The notes under the pieces: model-generated
The model's database searches: none
Told to the model about the DNA's origin: nothing
The model's input: the letters and a program-made list of their open reading frames with translations, nothing else
Position numbers and translations under genes: made by a program
Part shown: piece by piece, positions 9,017-18,934 of the stretch
Layout of the letters: each line of letters begins with the position of its first letter
How positions within the stretch are numbered: position 1 is the stretch's first letter
Source of the DNA: Marasmius tenuissimus
Taxonomy: Eukaryota; Basidiomycota; Agaricomycetes; Agaricales; Marasmiaceae
Length of the DNA: 64,000 nucleotides
Assembly: GCA_029532415.1 (NCBI GenBank)
Contig: JAQOTA010000059.1
Location: 620,001-684,000, forward strand
Direction: 5' to 3'

Positions 9017-10169
9017 ATGCTATCTCCCCTCAACATAGTAACGACACATGATGGAAAGAATGTTGATCTAACGACCTGGAAACCGGTAGAGGGAGATTGG
9101 GAACCTGATGAGATCGTGGTGCGTCTGCCCTCTTAGTATTACCCCTCATAGCATATTTGGCTTATTGAACTTTGGATATGAAGCGTGTTTATGAATGGCT
9201 TCATGGGATGGATTACCGGTCATTCACTTTCCCAGAAATCGAAGGTGTGTACCTGCCACTTGAATGAACTGGCCAACATTAACGTTCTACTGTAGTGTCG
9301 AGTGACTTCCGACGACTGGTACAAAAGCCCGGCCCGATATTCACGATTAGCCCAACAAAGGATGTTGTCGAGAAGGCCTTAAACCTATGCAAGTTCAATA
9401 AGAATGTGAAGAAGCCCGAGGAGCGTCAGCGACACGAGGTGTGTGCAGTGACCGATGTGGAATAAGAAGTCACTCACCGACGATTCGCGCAGGTTTTTGG
9501 CTCGGGACCTTGGGAGTATATCTTGATACCTTACGAAGAGGTCAAAAAAGAAGATCTGCCCCAGCTCTATCAACTCTCAGGCGGTACTACCGTTCCAATT
9601 AACTACGATCCCGACGATTTCGATACACTTCCCCGATTCACTTCGTCTTTGCATCCTCTCGTCGGTTTATACTATCTTATGCGCATGATGCTGAACATAT
9701 ATTGCTACTCGGAGGGTATCCGACACGGAGTTCTCACCTTGTTCCAGGAGTATGAGGAATCCGTGCCTTTCTTTTTGGATTGTCCCTTCGCCCCGAGACC
9801 CCCTTCTCCCAAACGGTCCCATTCCCAAAGCTCCAGTGACGAAGACGAGGAAACCTGTGAATGCAGCCATTGTTCAAGGCCTGCCCTCGATTCAGAATGT
9901 TTGTCGGCGGAAGAATGGAGGAAGAGGAGGAGCAGGACCATCAACCAAATGTACCTCAAGACGTCACCGAGTGGGCTCTGCATGTCCTACCCACTTCTCA
10001 AGACGCCTTGGATAGCAATGATACACGCAAAGACGATGGAGAGATCTCGAGTAGATTCTATGAGGTTTTCAGCCGTCTCGAGGAGGAGAACCGCAAACGG
10101 CTACAATTGGCGAGATCGATTCTAGCTGATCGATGTACGGCGACACGGAAGAGGATTAGGCGGTCCTAG
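9017..10169 (+). pseudogene. Unrecognised four-exon gene, copy b (C-terminal frameshift)
   Basis: The ATG at 9017 starts exon 1 (9017-9118), followed by exons 9184-9244, 9296-9438 and 9493 onward. The splice sites match copies a and c. The protein agrees with copy a through FGSGPWEYILIPY, FDTLPRFTSSLHPL, RPPSPKRSHS and CECSHCSRPALDSEC. Near 9916 one base is missing relative to copy a (GAATGGAGG against GAATCAGAGG). The frame then runs to a stop at 10125 with an unrelated tail. The ancestral frame continues to 10169 and still ends TRKRIRRS. It is a recent pseudogene or an allele with an altered C-terminus (about 312 residues). Confidence 0.6.
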
Positions 10170-10822
10170 TGATCAGTCTGTGTTGAGGGTCAATCCGCTG
10201 TCATCTCGCTGCTCTGCATGTTGTATGAAGCTGCTCTGGATCTTGCCAGTTGTGTTTTGTAGCTTTACTCGGAATAGTTACATTGTCGTTATATATATGA
10301 TCTTGTTACTATCTATTCCCGCAAGTCAATGTATCAATTTGGTGCTCCGAGTTTCCGTACCATGTCAGTGGGGGTCTGTGGACCAGCAATGTCGCCCGCG
10401 ATCCATCATTATGCCTGCCTGCACGGTGAGTCGTATAGCCCGTGACCGTGTCCCGCTTTGCAAAGCTACCGCCATCATCTCGCGTCGAGGCAACTCGGCG
10501 TCATCGACCAAGCCTCAATGAGAAGACCATTTTAAAACTCTCCGATCGGGTGTCGTTACCAGGTCTCTCACAAATTCATTGCCTGACTTAAAACTCTATA
10601 CACGGCTTTGACACCACTCATATGACTTCCTCTAGTGTCAAAGCTACTGATCTGATTTGTCCTTACGGGTATTCGCTTCCCCCTTAAAAACCGCGCTAAA
10701 AAGGGAATGGCACGGCGACATCATGAACAGATCAACCACAGCATCGACTCATCCGGACACACAGCACAGTGAGTTGCTATCGTTTCCTCAAGGCTCTTGA
10801 AAATTACCCATCCAAGCAGATT
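10170..10822. other. Intergenic region with an orphan promoter copy of the four-exon family
   Basis: At about 10439-10500 there is a third copy of the block found upstream of copies a and b, but no gene body follows. The stretch runs into the 5' leader of the first F-box-like gene, including a leader intron (GTGAGT at 10769 to AG at 10819). Confidence 0.5.
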
Positions 10823-12640
10823 ATGGCCCTCCAGTCCAATTTCGAGCAAGTTCTTGACACCGACTACATTCCCTCCGCCTCAGAGATCGAACATCTGCGA
10901 TCGCTCATCCAAGAACCAGAAGAGAGGATCCGACAACTGGAAGAACGCATAGCTCTCCTGCAGGCCGAACGAGATGAGCTGAAGCGTTTCTCTGACCGCC
11001 ATCGCGCACTTTTATCACCTTTCCGTCGCCTTCCTCCCGACATTTGGGGAGAGATCTTCGTACAATGTCTTCCAGAGGGCAATTTCAACCCATGCACATG
11101 TGTGTCCACAAAACCACCGCTTCTTTTCACGACCGTTTGTCGGACTTGGAAGAAAATCGCATTGAAAACTCCACGTCTTTGGACGTCGATTCACATCTTT
11201 CTTCCGGGTTTGTATCCCGGTCAGACGGGGAACGACCATTGTCGAATGATGGAATCCAAAAGGAAGGGTGTAAAGTTGTGGTTGGACAGATCCGGATCTC
11301 TGCCCTTAACCATCTCAGTGTCAATGTCGTTCTCGAGGTCACTGAGCCTTGGTTCCACGAATGATGACGCAGGATCAGGATCCCATACCAAGTTCATGGA
11401 TTTTCTCGTCGGATATTCTCGACGGTGGAAGACCCTCGCACTTGGTTCTGGCGTTTGCCTTTGGAACCAAGAATCATTCAGAAATCTAACAGTCGACGAC
11501 GTTCCGCTGTTGGAGAACGTATACACCTCGATGAACTTGTTCACCTCCTCGATATCCGCCATCGCCGATTTCAGCACTATCGCCCCACCCAGCCCTCCGC
11601 TTCCAACCGTCCTAGCTAAACTCCTGCCAAAAATCTCGTCGTTGCGTTCCCTTCGTTCGGTCCATGAATCTATTTCGATCCTCTACCTTCCATTCGACTG
11701 GTCCCGCTTGACCGAGTTCCATCTGTCCTGTCTGGCCGGTTCTTCAATGTTACCGGGGACGATATTACGGAAACTCGCAAAGGCATGTCATTCCATGACC
11801 ACGCTCTCACTACAGTCCGAAGTAGTGTCGAGGAATACCGACGTAGGCTCTCTCAGCGAGACTGTGGACTGGCTCAGCCTCCGGGAGCTCAATCTCTCGC
11901 TGGAGGGGGGAATTTATAATCTGAACTCAGGCACTCGTACAACTGAAGGACATCCCTTCCATCCCATGATCAGAGATACCTTTGAGAGCATTAACACCCC
12001 GGGACTGTTACGACTGTCGATCCAATTCCGTCCGAGCAATGGGAGGCCAGCGCCAGCCGGCGAAACTATAGCTCTACCATTTCATGACTTTGTCTCGCGG
12101 GCGACACGGCTGACGCATATCCAGATACACGGATGTCGTATCTTGGATGGGGCGGCTTTGTCTCGGTGTCTGCAGAGGACTCCGTCGCTGAAGGTGCTTG
12201 TACTTCGACAAGAGCCTATGAGACAACCCCGAGGTAATTGCGTAGCCGCAACTCAGACCCACCATGTACAGGTTGGTGGTTGGATCGCTGGGTTGCTGAA
12301 ATCTTTCAACATTGCACGGGGACACTTTTCCGAGCTGGAGGTACTCGATTGTGGACAATGTGGGATGGAAGATGTCAAATTTGTTATGGATTTTGCTGGG
12401 AGATGGGGTGGCGGAGCTTCGAAGCTCAGACGATTGAAGGCAGATGTAAGGGAGCTGCTTGCGAGTGGGGTTGAATTTATGACATCGGAGAGGATGAATC
12501 AAGCCTTGAGAGATCTCCGGGAAGTCAAGGGAGTGTCGGTTGACATGAGTTGGGCGAAGGCTCCCCCACGTGTTGATAGTGATAGGGCCAAGTATGATAA
12601 TCCCGCTACCGGACTGCCTGTCTTCGGGCTCGGGTGGTAG
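10823..12640 (+). CDS. F-box-like protein 1
   Basis: A single coding exon gives 605 residues. Residues about 28-58 form a coiled coil (EPEERIRQLEERIALLQAER). Residues about 66-115 form an F-box-like domain (PFRRLPPDIWGEIFVQCLP ... TTVCRTWKKIALKTPRLW). The rest is LRR-like with KLWLDRSGSLPLTLSIS and LTHIQIHGCRI. I chose the ATG at 10823 because a leader intron (10769-10819) ends just before it, as in the paralogs, and YIPSASEIEHLRSL matches their N-termini. F-box proteins normally bind Skp1 and recruit targets to SCF ubiquitin ligases; the target here is unknown. This is the most divergent of the plus-strand members. Confidence 0.85.
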   Translation: MALQSNFEQVLDTDYIPSASEIEHLRSLIQEPEERIRQLEERIALLQAERDELKRFSDRHRALLSPFRRLPPDIWGEIFVQCLPEGNFNPCTCVSTKPPLLFTTVCRTWKKIALKTPRLWTSIHIFLPGLYPGQTGNDHCRMMESKRKGVKLWLDRSGSLPLTISVSMSFSRSLSLGSTNDDAGSGSHTKFMDFLVGYSRRWKTLALGSGVCLWNQESFRNLTVDDVPLLENVYTSMNLFTSSISAIADFSTIAPPSPPLPTVLAKLLPKISSLRSLRSVHESISILYLPFDWSRLTEFHLSCLAGSSMLPGTILRKLAKACHSMTTLSLQSEVVSRNTDVGSLSETVDWLSLRELNLSLEGGIYNLNSGTRTTEGHPFHPMIRDTFESINTPGLLRLSIQFRPSNGRPAPAGETIALPFHDFVSRATRLTHIQIHGCRILDGAALSRCLQRTPSLKVLVLRQEPMRQPRGNCVAATQTHHVQVGGWIAGLLKSFNIARGHFSELEVLDCGQCGMEDVKFVMDFAGRWGGGASKLRRLKADVRELLASGVEFMTSERMNQALRDLREVKGVSVDMSWAKAPPRVDSDRAKYDNPATGLPVFGLGW

Positions 12641-13101
12641 GAGGTCGTATATTCAAGGATTTCGTATTCAAAATCATGTACTTATACCTCAACAAGAATG
12701 TTCTTTGTACCTGTTCATTATTCAAGTGAAACGCCTAGATCACAGCTCATCGGCCGATGATCGCCGAATGGTTGTCGGTGCCGGGACTCAGAATGACTGA
12801 CACTGAAAGTTCCTTTCTTACAACCATCACTGGGGGCAGAGGCTCGTCAACATCAAGTAGGTTCTCCTCTGTTATACACGCATCGACTCATCCTGTGAGT
12901 ACAAGTACTACAACATTCACCACTAGTTGGCTAATTTTGAGCTTCACTGCTTCGACGCACAGGTCGCAGCCGTATTATAGTAAAATTCGGGAAAGCTTTG
13001 AAAGGAATAGCGAATTCAGAAGAAACAACTGGTCGATGTGAGCTCATACATTCTTCGATTCTCTTGGTATAAAGCTCAAACTGGCCAACACAGCGGACAC
13101 C
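12641..13101. other. Intergenic and 5' leader of F-box-like gene 2
   Basis: No other gene seen. A leader intron (GTGAGC at 13038 to CAG at 13093) precedes the ATG. GCATCGACTCATCC at about 12888 also occurs upstream of gene 1 (about 10741). Confidence 0.5.
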
Positions 13102-14967
13102 ATGGTTACAGTCCCAGACTCCCAGTTCACCCGCGTTTTGCACACAAATTATGTTCCGTCAGCGAAAGAGCTCCAAGAGCTGCAGCATCTTGTACTCGAG
13201 CCACAAGAAAGGATCAGACAACTTGATGAAGAAATGAAACGTCTTCGGACCCAGCGCGATGGACTCCAACAGTTCGTAGACAGTCATCGTGCGCTTGCAG
13301 CACCCTTTCGACGACTCCCTGCAGACATTTGGGGCGAGATATTCGTTCACTGTCTTCCCACAAATCAACTAAACGTTGCTGTTTGTACGGTCAAGGAAGC
13401 TCCCTTGCTGTTCACGACTGTATGTCGAACGTGGAGGGAAGTCGCACTGAATACCCCGAGGCTTTGGAGCTCATTACATATCTTCGCCTCGGGGTCGCCC
13501 ACGCCCTTGGAAATTGAATGCCCTCGCCGCCAGCTTCAGGAAAAGATACTTCGAGGTATCGAGCTGTGGTTGGACAGATCTGGTTCGCGGCCGCTGACAC
13601 TTTCTGTCTACATGGTGGAACCAGGCTTGTCCGATGGGCAGAGCGACATTGTGTCCGCACACCTTCTTGAATTGATGCACCTTTTGGCGAAGTATTCCCG
13701 CCGATGGAAAACTCTTTCGTTTGGCCCTGGTGTGAGAGTGTCGCACCAACGACTATTCGACCAGTTGACTACAGAAGATGCTCCACTCTTGGAGACGATC
13801 TATACCGGGGACTTTAACCTCTTCGCGGACATTCACCTCTTTTATCCCCCAGGACCTTGGAACAACAATCCACCGCAGACAGGTACTCCCAGTCCGACAC
13901 CCATGGCGAATTTCATGTCGAAAGTATCCTCACTCCGTTATCTTCATTTGCAACAAGGGTCAATTCCGACCCTTGGACTTTCCCTCGGCTGGTCTCATTT
14001 GGCGGAACTCAGTCTCGATTTCTCACCCTTGGACAACAGCAGTCCCTCATCTTCTCCCCGTGTCTTGATACAGACAATCGCTCAGACATGCCGTGCTCTC
14101 ATTGTCCTCACTATTCGCGCATACCTCCCTGTTGGCGAGGTAGGAAACGCTGTAACCGCTGTCACCGCTCCCATAGAGTGGACCAGTCTCCAAGAACTGA
14201 ACATCTCGCTTGACGGCATATTCTGCGATTATACAACTCCGGACGGGGAACCCAACACCGACGCCCCCTTTCTTTTTCTTCCCTACATAAAGCACATATA
14301 CGATTGTATCATCACACCCCAACTACTCCGTTTATCCATACAGCTAGGCCACCGCCGTTGGGGAGGCCCAACAGCAGATGATATCTTGCCGTTCCATACG
14401 CTGATCAAAAGTTCCCCTCGTCTCATGAATCTTCGGATCGGCGGATACCACATCCTAAAGCCAGAGGCCCTCGCTCAGTGTCTGCAATCTTCTTCGTCGC
14501 TGGATACGCTCATCCTACTGCCAGAACACTCTCCAAGCAGAAGGCGCAGAACGACAGGTCCACGACCGGACTCGGAGGCGATCTCTCCGATCAGCGACTG
14601 GGTCCCAAGGTTGCTTTTGTCACTGAATAATCTTTCGGGCTTGTGCGGCTGCCCCAACCTGAAGTTGTTCGACATTGGGCGGTGTGGGGAATACGATAAC
14701 CTCATCTCTATACTCGACTTTGTTCAGTCCGAGAGTAGAATCTCGAAGTTGAAGCTCCTTAAAGCGGACATGGGAGAACTGTGGGGGAAACGGGCCCTTG
14801 CTATGACTTCCAATGCGAGTCTGATAGAGACGTTGCGAACAGTTCAAGGAATTTCACTCGATTTCAAGTGGAAAGAGATCGAACCTCCATCGGAGAACTA
14901 TTGGCGACGTAATCCTCGCATTGGGTTGCCGGATAATATATATGATCTCGCAATGCCATACCCTTAG
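13102..14967 (+). CDS. F-box-like protein 2
   Basis: Uninterrupted 621-residue frame. It has the family start FTRVLHTNYVPSAKELQEL, a coiled coil at about 30-58, the F-box-like domain PFRRLPADIWGEIFVHCLP at about 68-86 with TTVCRTWREVALNTPRLWSS, the WLDRSGSRPLTLSV motif, and an LRR-like C-terminal half ending near LDFVQSESRISKLK and GISLDFKW. It belongs to a subgroup with the genes at 35,862 and 62,965, which share PPQT..PSPTPMA and the SSPR block. The start is set by the leader intron ending at 13093. The protein is predicted to be an SCF substrate receptor. Confidence 0.88.
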   Translation: MVTVPDSQFTRVLHTNYVPSAKELQELQHLVLEPQERIRQLDEEMKRLRTQRDGLQQFVDSHRALAAPFRRLPADIWGEIFVHCLPTNQLNVAVCTVKEAPLLFTTVCRTWREVALNTPRLWSSLHIFASGSPTPLEIECPRRQLQEKILRGIELWLDRSGSRPLTLSVYMVEPGLSDGQSDIVSAHLLELMHLLAKYSRRWKTLSFGPGVRVSHQRLFDQLTTEDAPLLETIYTGDFNLFADIHLFYPPGPWNNNPPQTGTPSPTPMANFMSKVSSLRYLHLQQGSIPTLGLSLGWSHLAELSLDFSPLDNSSPSSSPRVLIQTIAQTCRALIVLTIRAYLPVGEVGNAVTAVTAPIEWTSLQELNISLDGIFCDYTTPDGEPNTDAPFLFLPYIKHIYDCIITPQLLRLSIQLGHRRWGGPTADDILPFHTLIKSSPRLMNLRIGGYHILKPEALAQCLQSSSSLDTLILLPEHSPSRRRRTTGPRPDSEAISPISDWVPRLLLSLNNLSGLCGCPNLKLFDIGRCGEYDNLISILDFVQSESRISKLKLLKADMGELWGKRALAMTSNASLIETLRTVQGISLDFKWKEIEPPSENYWRRNPRIGLPDNIYDLAMPYP

Positions 14968-15665
14968 ATACGTCTAAGTACTGTAATTGTACTCGTACTT
15001 ATGCGCACGCACTTCTCGGCAATGGAAATGTATACTTAACCTGTGCTATTCCCAGTTGGACAGCCCTGTCGCCAGTGTCATGTGTACTTGTTGAACCGTC
15101 GCAGTACAATCTTTATACTTATCCAGAATCCTGACTACATAATTGGAGCAGACACCTCCATTAGGCCCCTCGGTTACCTCCGGATGTCGGACCGCCTGAA
15201 CCGGGAGCGAATTTCTTTCGATCGTCCAACGTGTGCTCAGACCACCACCATGCCGATTACCGAACCAACTCCATCGACGCTCAAACCAAATAGCCTCTAA
15301 CTCTGTTAGGAATTTCAAAACCAAGTACTGTTCTCAGTACTTGGGTCTCGATATTCAATTCCTGGCGATCAATGCGGATCGACTCGCATACCTGTTCACT
15401 GACATGTTCAATGCCAAAGAAGCCGGAGGGAGAATAACATGGGATGTGCGGTGACTGATATGAGAAAGCCGTGCGACCATTCAATCCTCTTCTCAGATTT
15501 CATTCCACATCTCCCGTGCACAGCGCTGGCCAATAAGGCATCCAGAGCTTTCGAAGAGAGAACTACTCGAAGGCTTGTGTCAACACTGGTCGAGGTGAGT
15601 TGAACGGTTGCACATACGATTCAAACTTACATGACACTGAGCACAGTCGCCATTCCAACAGAACC
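14968..15665. other. Intergenic and 5' leader of F-box pseudogene 3
   Basis: No gene supported. The distal end has the family leader intron (GGTGAGTTG at about 15594 to CACAG near 15647). Confidence 0.45.
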
Positions 15666-17455
15666 ATGGTCCCAGAATCTCATTTCACCAGCCTTCTGCA
15701 CACGAACTACGTTCCATCAGCAAAGGAGCTCAAAGAGCTGCAGAATCTCATTTCCGAACCAAAAGGGAGGATCAAAAGGCTTAATGAAGAGATCCATCGT
15801 CTTCAGGCCGAACGAGATGAATTACAACAGTTCGTAGATGATCATTCTGCTCTTGCGGCACCCTTCCGACGATTTCCTGCGGACATTTGGGGCGAGATAT
15901 TCGTTCATTGTCTGCCCCAGAACAAGCTAAACGTGGCTTTATGCGCGGCGAACGAACCTCCCCTACTTCTGACTACCATCTGCCGAGCATGGAGAGAGAT
16001 TGCTAGGCTGAATACTCCGAGGCTTTGGAGCGCTCTTCATGTACGCATTGTCGGCGTTCATTCTGATCTCAGGTTTCCAGTTCAATTGGAAGGGATAAAG
16101 CTGTGGTTGAACAGGTCTGGATCCCGGGCGTTGACCCTTTCCATTTCGATGTCGCATTGTACTCCTTTTCACTCACCTGCAGTGACCGCCTCCAACCCCG
16201 ACTCCTTACGTGGAATTGATGGATCTTTTGGTATGTCACTCTCACCGTTGGAGAACAATTTCTCTGGATTTCGGCGTGAAAGCTTCACATTTACGAGCAC
16301 TCGAACGATTGACGAGAGCGGACCTGCCTCTTTTGGAGACTTTCCATATTGCGAGCCACGCTTTGTTGGTAGACGCCGACATTCTCCCCGATTCCCTCAT
16401 GACGCTCCGTGAGGACTCCACTCCGTTCGCAAACCTTCTCCCTCAACTACCCTCTCTCCGATCTCTCGATTTGCAGTATGCGAGTCCTGCGGTGCTGAAT
16501 CTCGTCTCCACCTGTCTTGGATTGACCCAGCTCACTTTGAGCTTACGGATGCCTCCAACTGTAGTTTTGCGCCAGATTGCGCCGTCGTGTCGAGCTCTAC
16601 ATACACTCACCATATCTTCCAACTTGACTGCACCGCCGGAAAATGACGCCGTTACTGCACTCTTCCCCAAAGAACCCCCCATAGAATGGCCTAGCCTCCA
16701 AGAATTGAACCTTCTACTCGAGGGATCGGGCTACTACATTAACACTGGAGGCACTATGAATACACTCCGCCCTGTTTTGAAAAACACCTTCGACAGCATC
16801 CTCACCCCACAATTACGCCGCCTGTTTATTCAATTCGCTCGCGCTCGGCCCAGGTTGCCGCCAGTAGAAAATGATGTACCTGCAAAGTTTCATTGCCAGC
16901 TCACCCCACCTCACACATCTACGACTCTCAGGACACGCTATTCTAAGTGCAGAGGCCCTGTCGCAATGTTTGCAGCTCGCTCCATCGTTGACTACTCTCG
17001 TCCTCTGAGCACGAGCTCCACCAGTGACATATCGGCGGCGTCCCCCTGTAGACGGGTCGGTGGTATTACCACCTTTGGGATGGCTATAAAGGCTTCTCTC
17101 GTCTCTCAACGACCTTGGAGCGTGACCTGAGATGGAGATGCTTGACTGTGATAGGTGTAGTCATACCGAGATCGACTCAATTCTCGAGTTTGCCCAAGCC
17201 TGGGACCGTAGGTCGTCGACGTTGAAACGTCTCCGGGCGGACCTGGGATATCTGTATGAAGGAGATATTCATACGTTGAACTCCAACACTAGGGTGCAGG
17301 CCTTGAGTGCTTTGCAAGAGAAGGGTATTTTATTTGATTTGGAGTGGAAGCGAATCGTTGAGGAAACTGCCGAGTCTTTGAACTTTGATCCTTCCCAAGG
17401 GATACCCATAGAAACTTCTCCGTGGGCGAGCGATTCATTTTTACCAGCTAACTAA
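15666..17455 (+). pseudogene. F-box-like gene 3, decayed
   Basis: The start MVPESHFTSLLHTNYVPS, coiled coil and F-box (PFRRFPADIWGEIFVHCLP) are intact. The frame shifts near 16205, resumes as MDLLVCHSHRWRTISLDFGV, shifts again near 16877, meets an in-frame stop near 17008, and finishes in a third segment from 17132 (LDCDRC ... ILEFAQ ... IETSPWASDSF) to the stop at 17455. Its closest relative in the window is gene 7 (32,821), sharing TPFANLLPQLPSLRSL and IETSPWASDS. With three or more lesions it is a pseudogene; any product would be a truncated coiled-coil plus F-box protein of about 250 residues. Confidence 0.85.
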
Positions 17456-17930
17456 GTAGATAGTTAGACGTGTGCAATACAGAGATTTGAACGCTCAATC
17501 AATTCACCCATCCACTCGCTGAGCGAGCTCAAGAATCAATAAATCATCAGGATTCCTCCACCGGACCGATAATCTCCGAACAGCGGTCCGGGTCTAAAGT
17601 TAAACTCGGTGGGACTCTAGGGAGCAACCACCATGTTGAACAAATTTCCTACTTTTTGGCGCGGTAGATCAACAATCCGGCGATGACTTAGTCTGTCAGG
17701 AAGAGACATGACTTCAACGCTAGGAGACTAAACCTTGATTGACTCTGGGATCATCAAAGGCTGTTCTCTACTCCCACGGACAAGTCAGTACCACGGGCGA
17801 TACAGCATTCGGAATGCTGAAGGACGGTGTTAGACGGGACGCACTGGTCAACTCGGAGGTGCGTCAAGATATCTCTTGCTTCGGCATGAATCTCATTCTA
17901 GAATCTAATTCTCAATCTGCAGCGAACACT
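17456..17930. other. Intergenic, upstream region of F-box pseudogene 4
   Basis: No gene seen. It is similar to the region upstream of gene 6 (26.4-26.86 kb), including the conserved box at 17747-17810. Confidence 0.5.
17747..17810 (+). promoter_or_regulatory. Conserved upstream box of F-box gene 4
   Basis: GGGATCATCAAAGG, then CTCCCACG, then GGGCGATACAGCATTC, in the same order and spacing as upstream of genes 5, 6 and 8. Function inferred only from conservation. Confidence 0.5.
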
Positions 17931-18890
17931 ATGGTCCCAGAATCCCATTTCACCCGTGTTCTACACACGAATTATGTTCCCTCGATGGAAGAGCTCAACG
18001 AGATACGACATCTGGTCATTGAGTCACGAGAAAGGGTCAGAAAGCTCAACGAAGAGATCGCCCGTCTTCAGGCAGAACGAGATAAACTTCAACACTTCGT
18101 TGATGATCATTTTGCGCTTGTGGTACCCTTCCGAAGAGTTCCTGCGGACATTTGGGGCGAAGTTTTCGCCCATTGATTACCAACGAATAACCTGAACGTT
18201 GCCGTGAGTGCGGTGAAGGAGGATCCCTTGGTAATCAGTGCTCACCACCGTTTGTCGAGCATGGAGAGAAAATCGCACTGAATACTCCGAGGCTCTGGAG
18301 TTCAGTCCACATTTCTGTCTCAAACCCACCTCCATCCATGAAAAGGGACCAATTATATCCTCAACGTCGGGATGCGTATCTTCAGGGAATCAAACTTTGT
18401 TTGGACAGATCTGGATCCCGACCGCTAAACCTTTCCAATCACATGGACGCGCCACCAAGCTTACCCGGAGAGGGCAATGACAAATCGATCATCTGCTTTG
18501 GGCTGATGAACCTTCCGGTGGGGTATTCACGCCGCTGATGGAGTAGGCTTTCGCTCGGTTACGGCGTGAAAATATTTCTCCAACAAGCACTGAAGCATCT
18601 AGTCGCAGACGATGTCCCTCTTCTGGAGACGGTTCATATCGGCGGCGTCAGCCTATTCACCCAGTTTGACAATTTCTTCCATGGAACTCCACTACCCAAT
18701 ACCCTACCGCAGGTATCTGCCCCTGCGTCAAATTTACTTCGCAAGATATGTTTCTTCGCTGCGTTCCCTGTACCTAAGTCAAGGATCGATGTCATCTCTC
18801 CGCATTCCTCTTGGCTGGGCTCGGCTAACCGAGCTCAGTTTCGACTCCTTCCAGCCGACCATTGGAGTCGTCTTCCATGCCGGTGAAAAC
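17931..18890 (+). pseudogene. F-box-like gene 4, truncated and decayed
   Basis: It begins MVPESHFTRVLHTNYVPSM with the coiled coil and an F-box (PFRRVPADIWGEVFAH) and reaches a TGA at 18174, where relatives have TGT in HCLP. Downstream, fragments in different frames still match the family (LDRSGSRPLNLS, LVADDVPLLETVHI, MSSLRIPLGWARLTELSF), with another stop in CGCCGCTGATGG near 18536. Similarity ends near 18890, about 45 bases before the 3' end of the convergent transcription-factor gene, so the last third has been lost. It is closest to genes 5, 6 and 9. Confidence 0.85.
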
Positions 18891-18934
18891 ACAATGTGGA
18901 AATCCATAACAGTCGTAGCTCGTGTCTGATTCCT

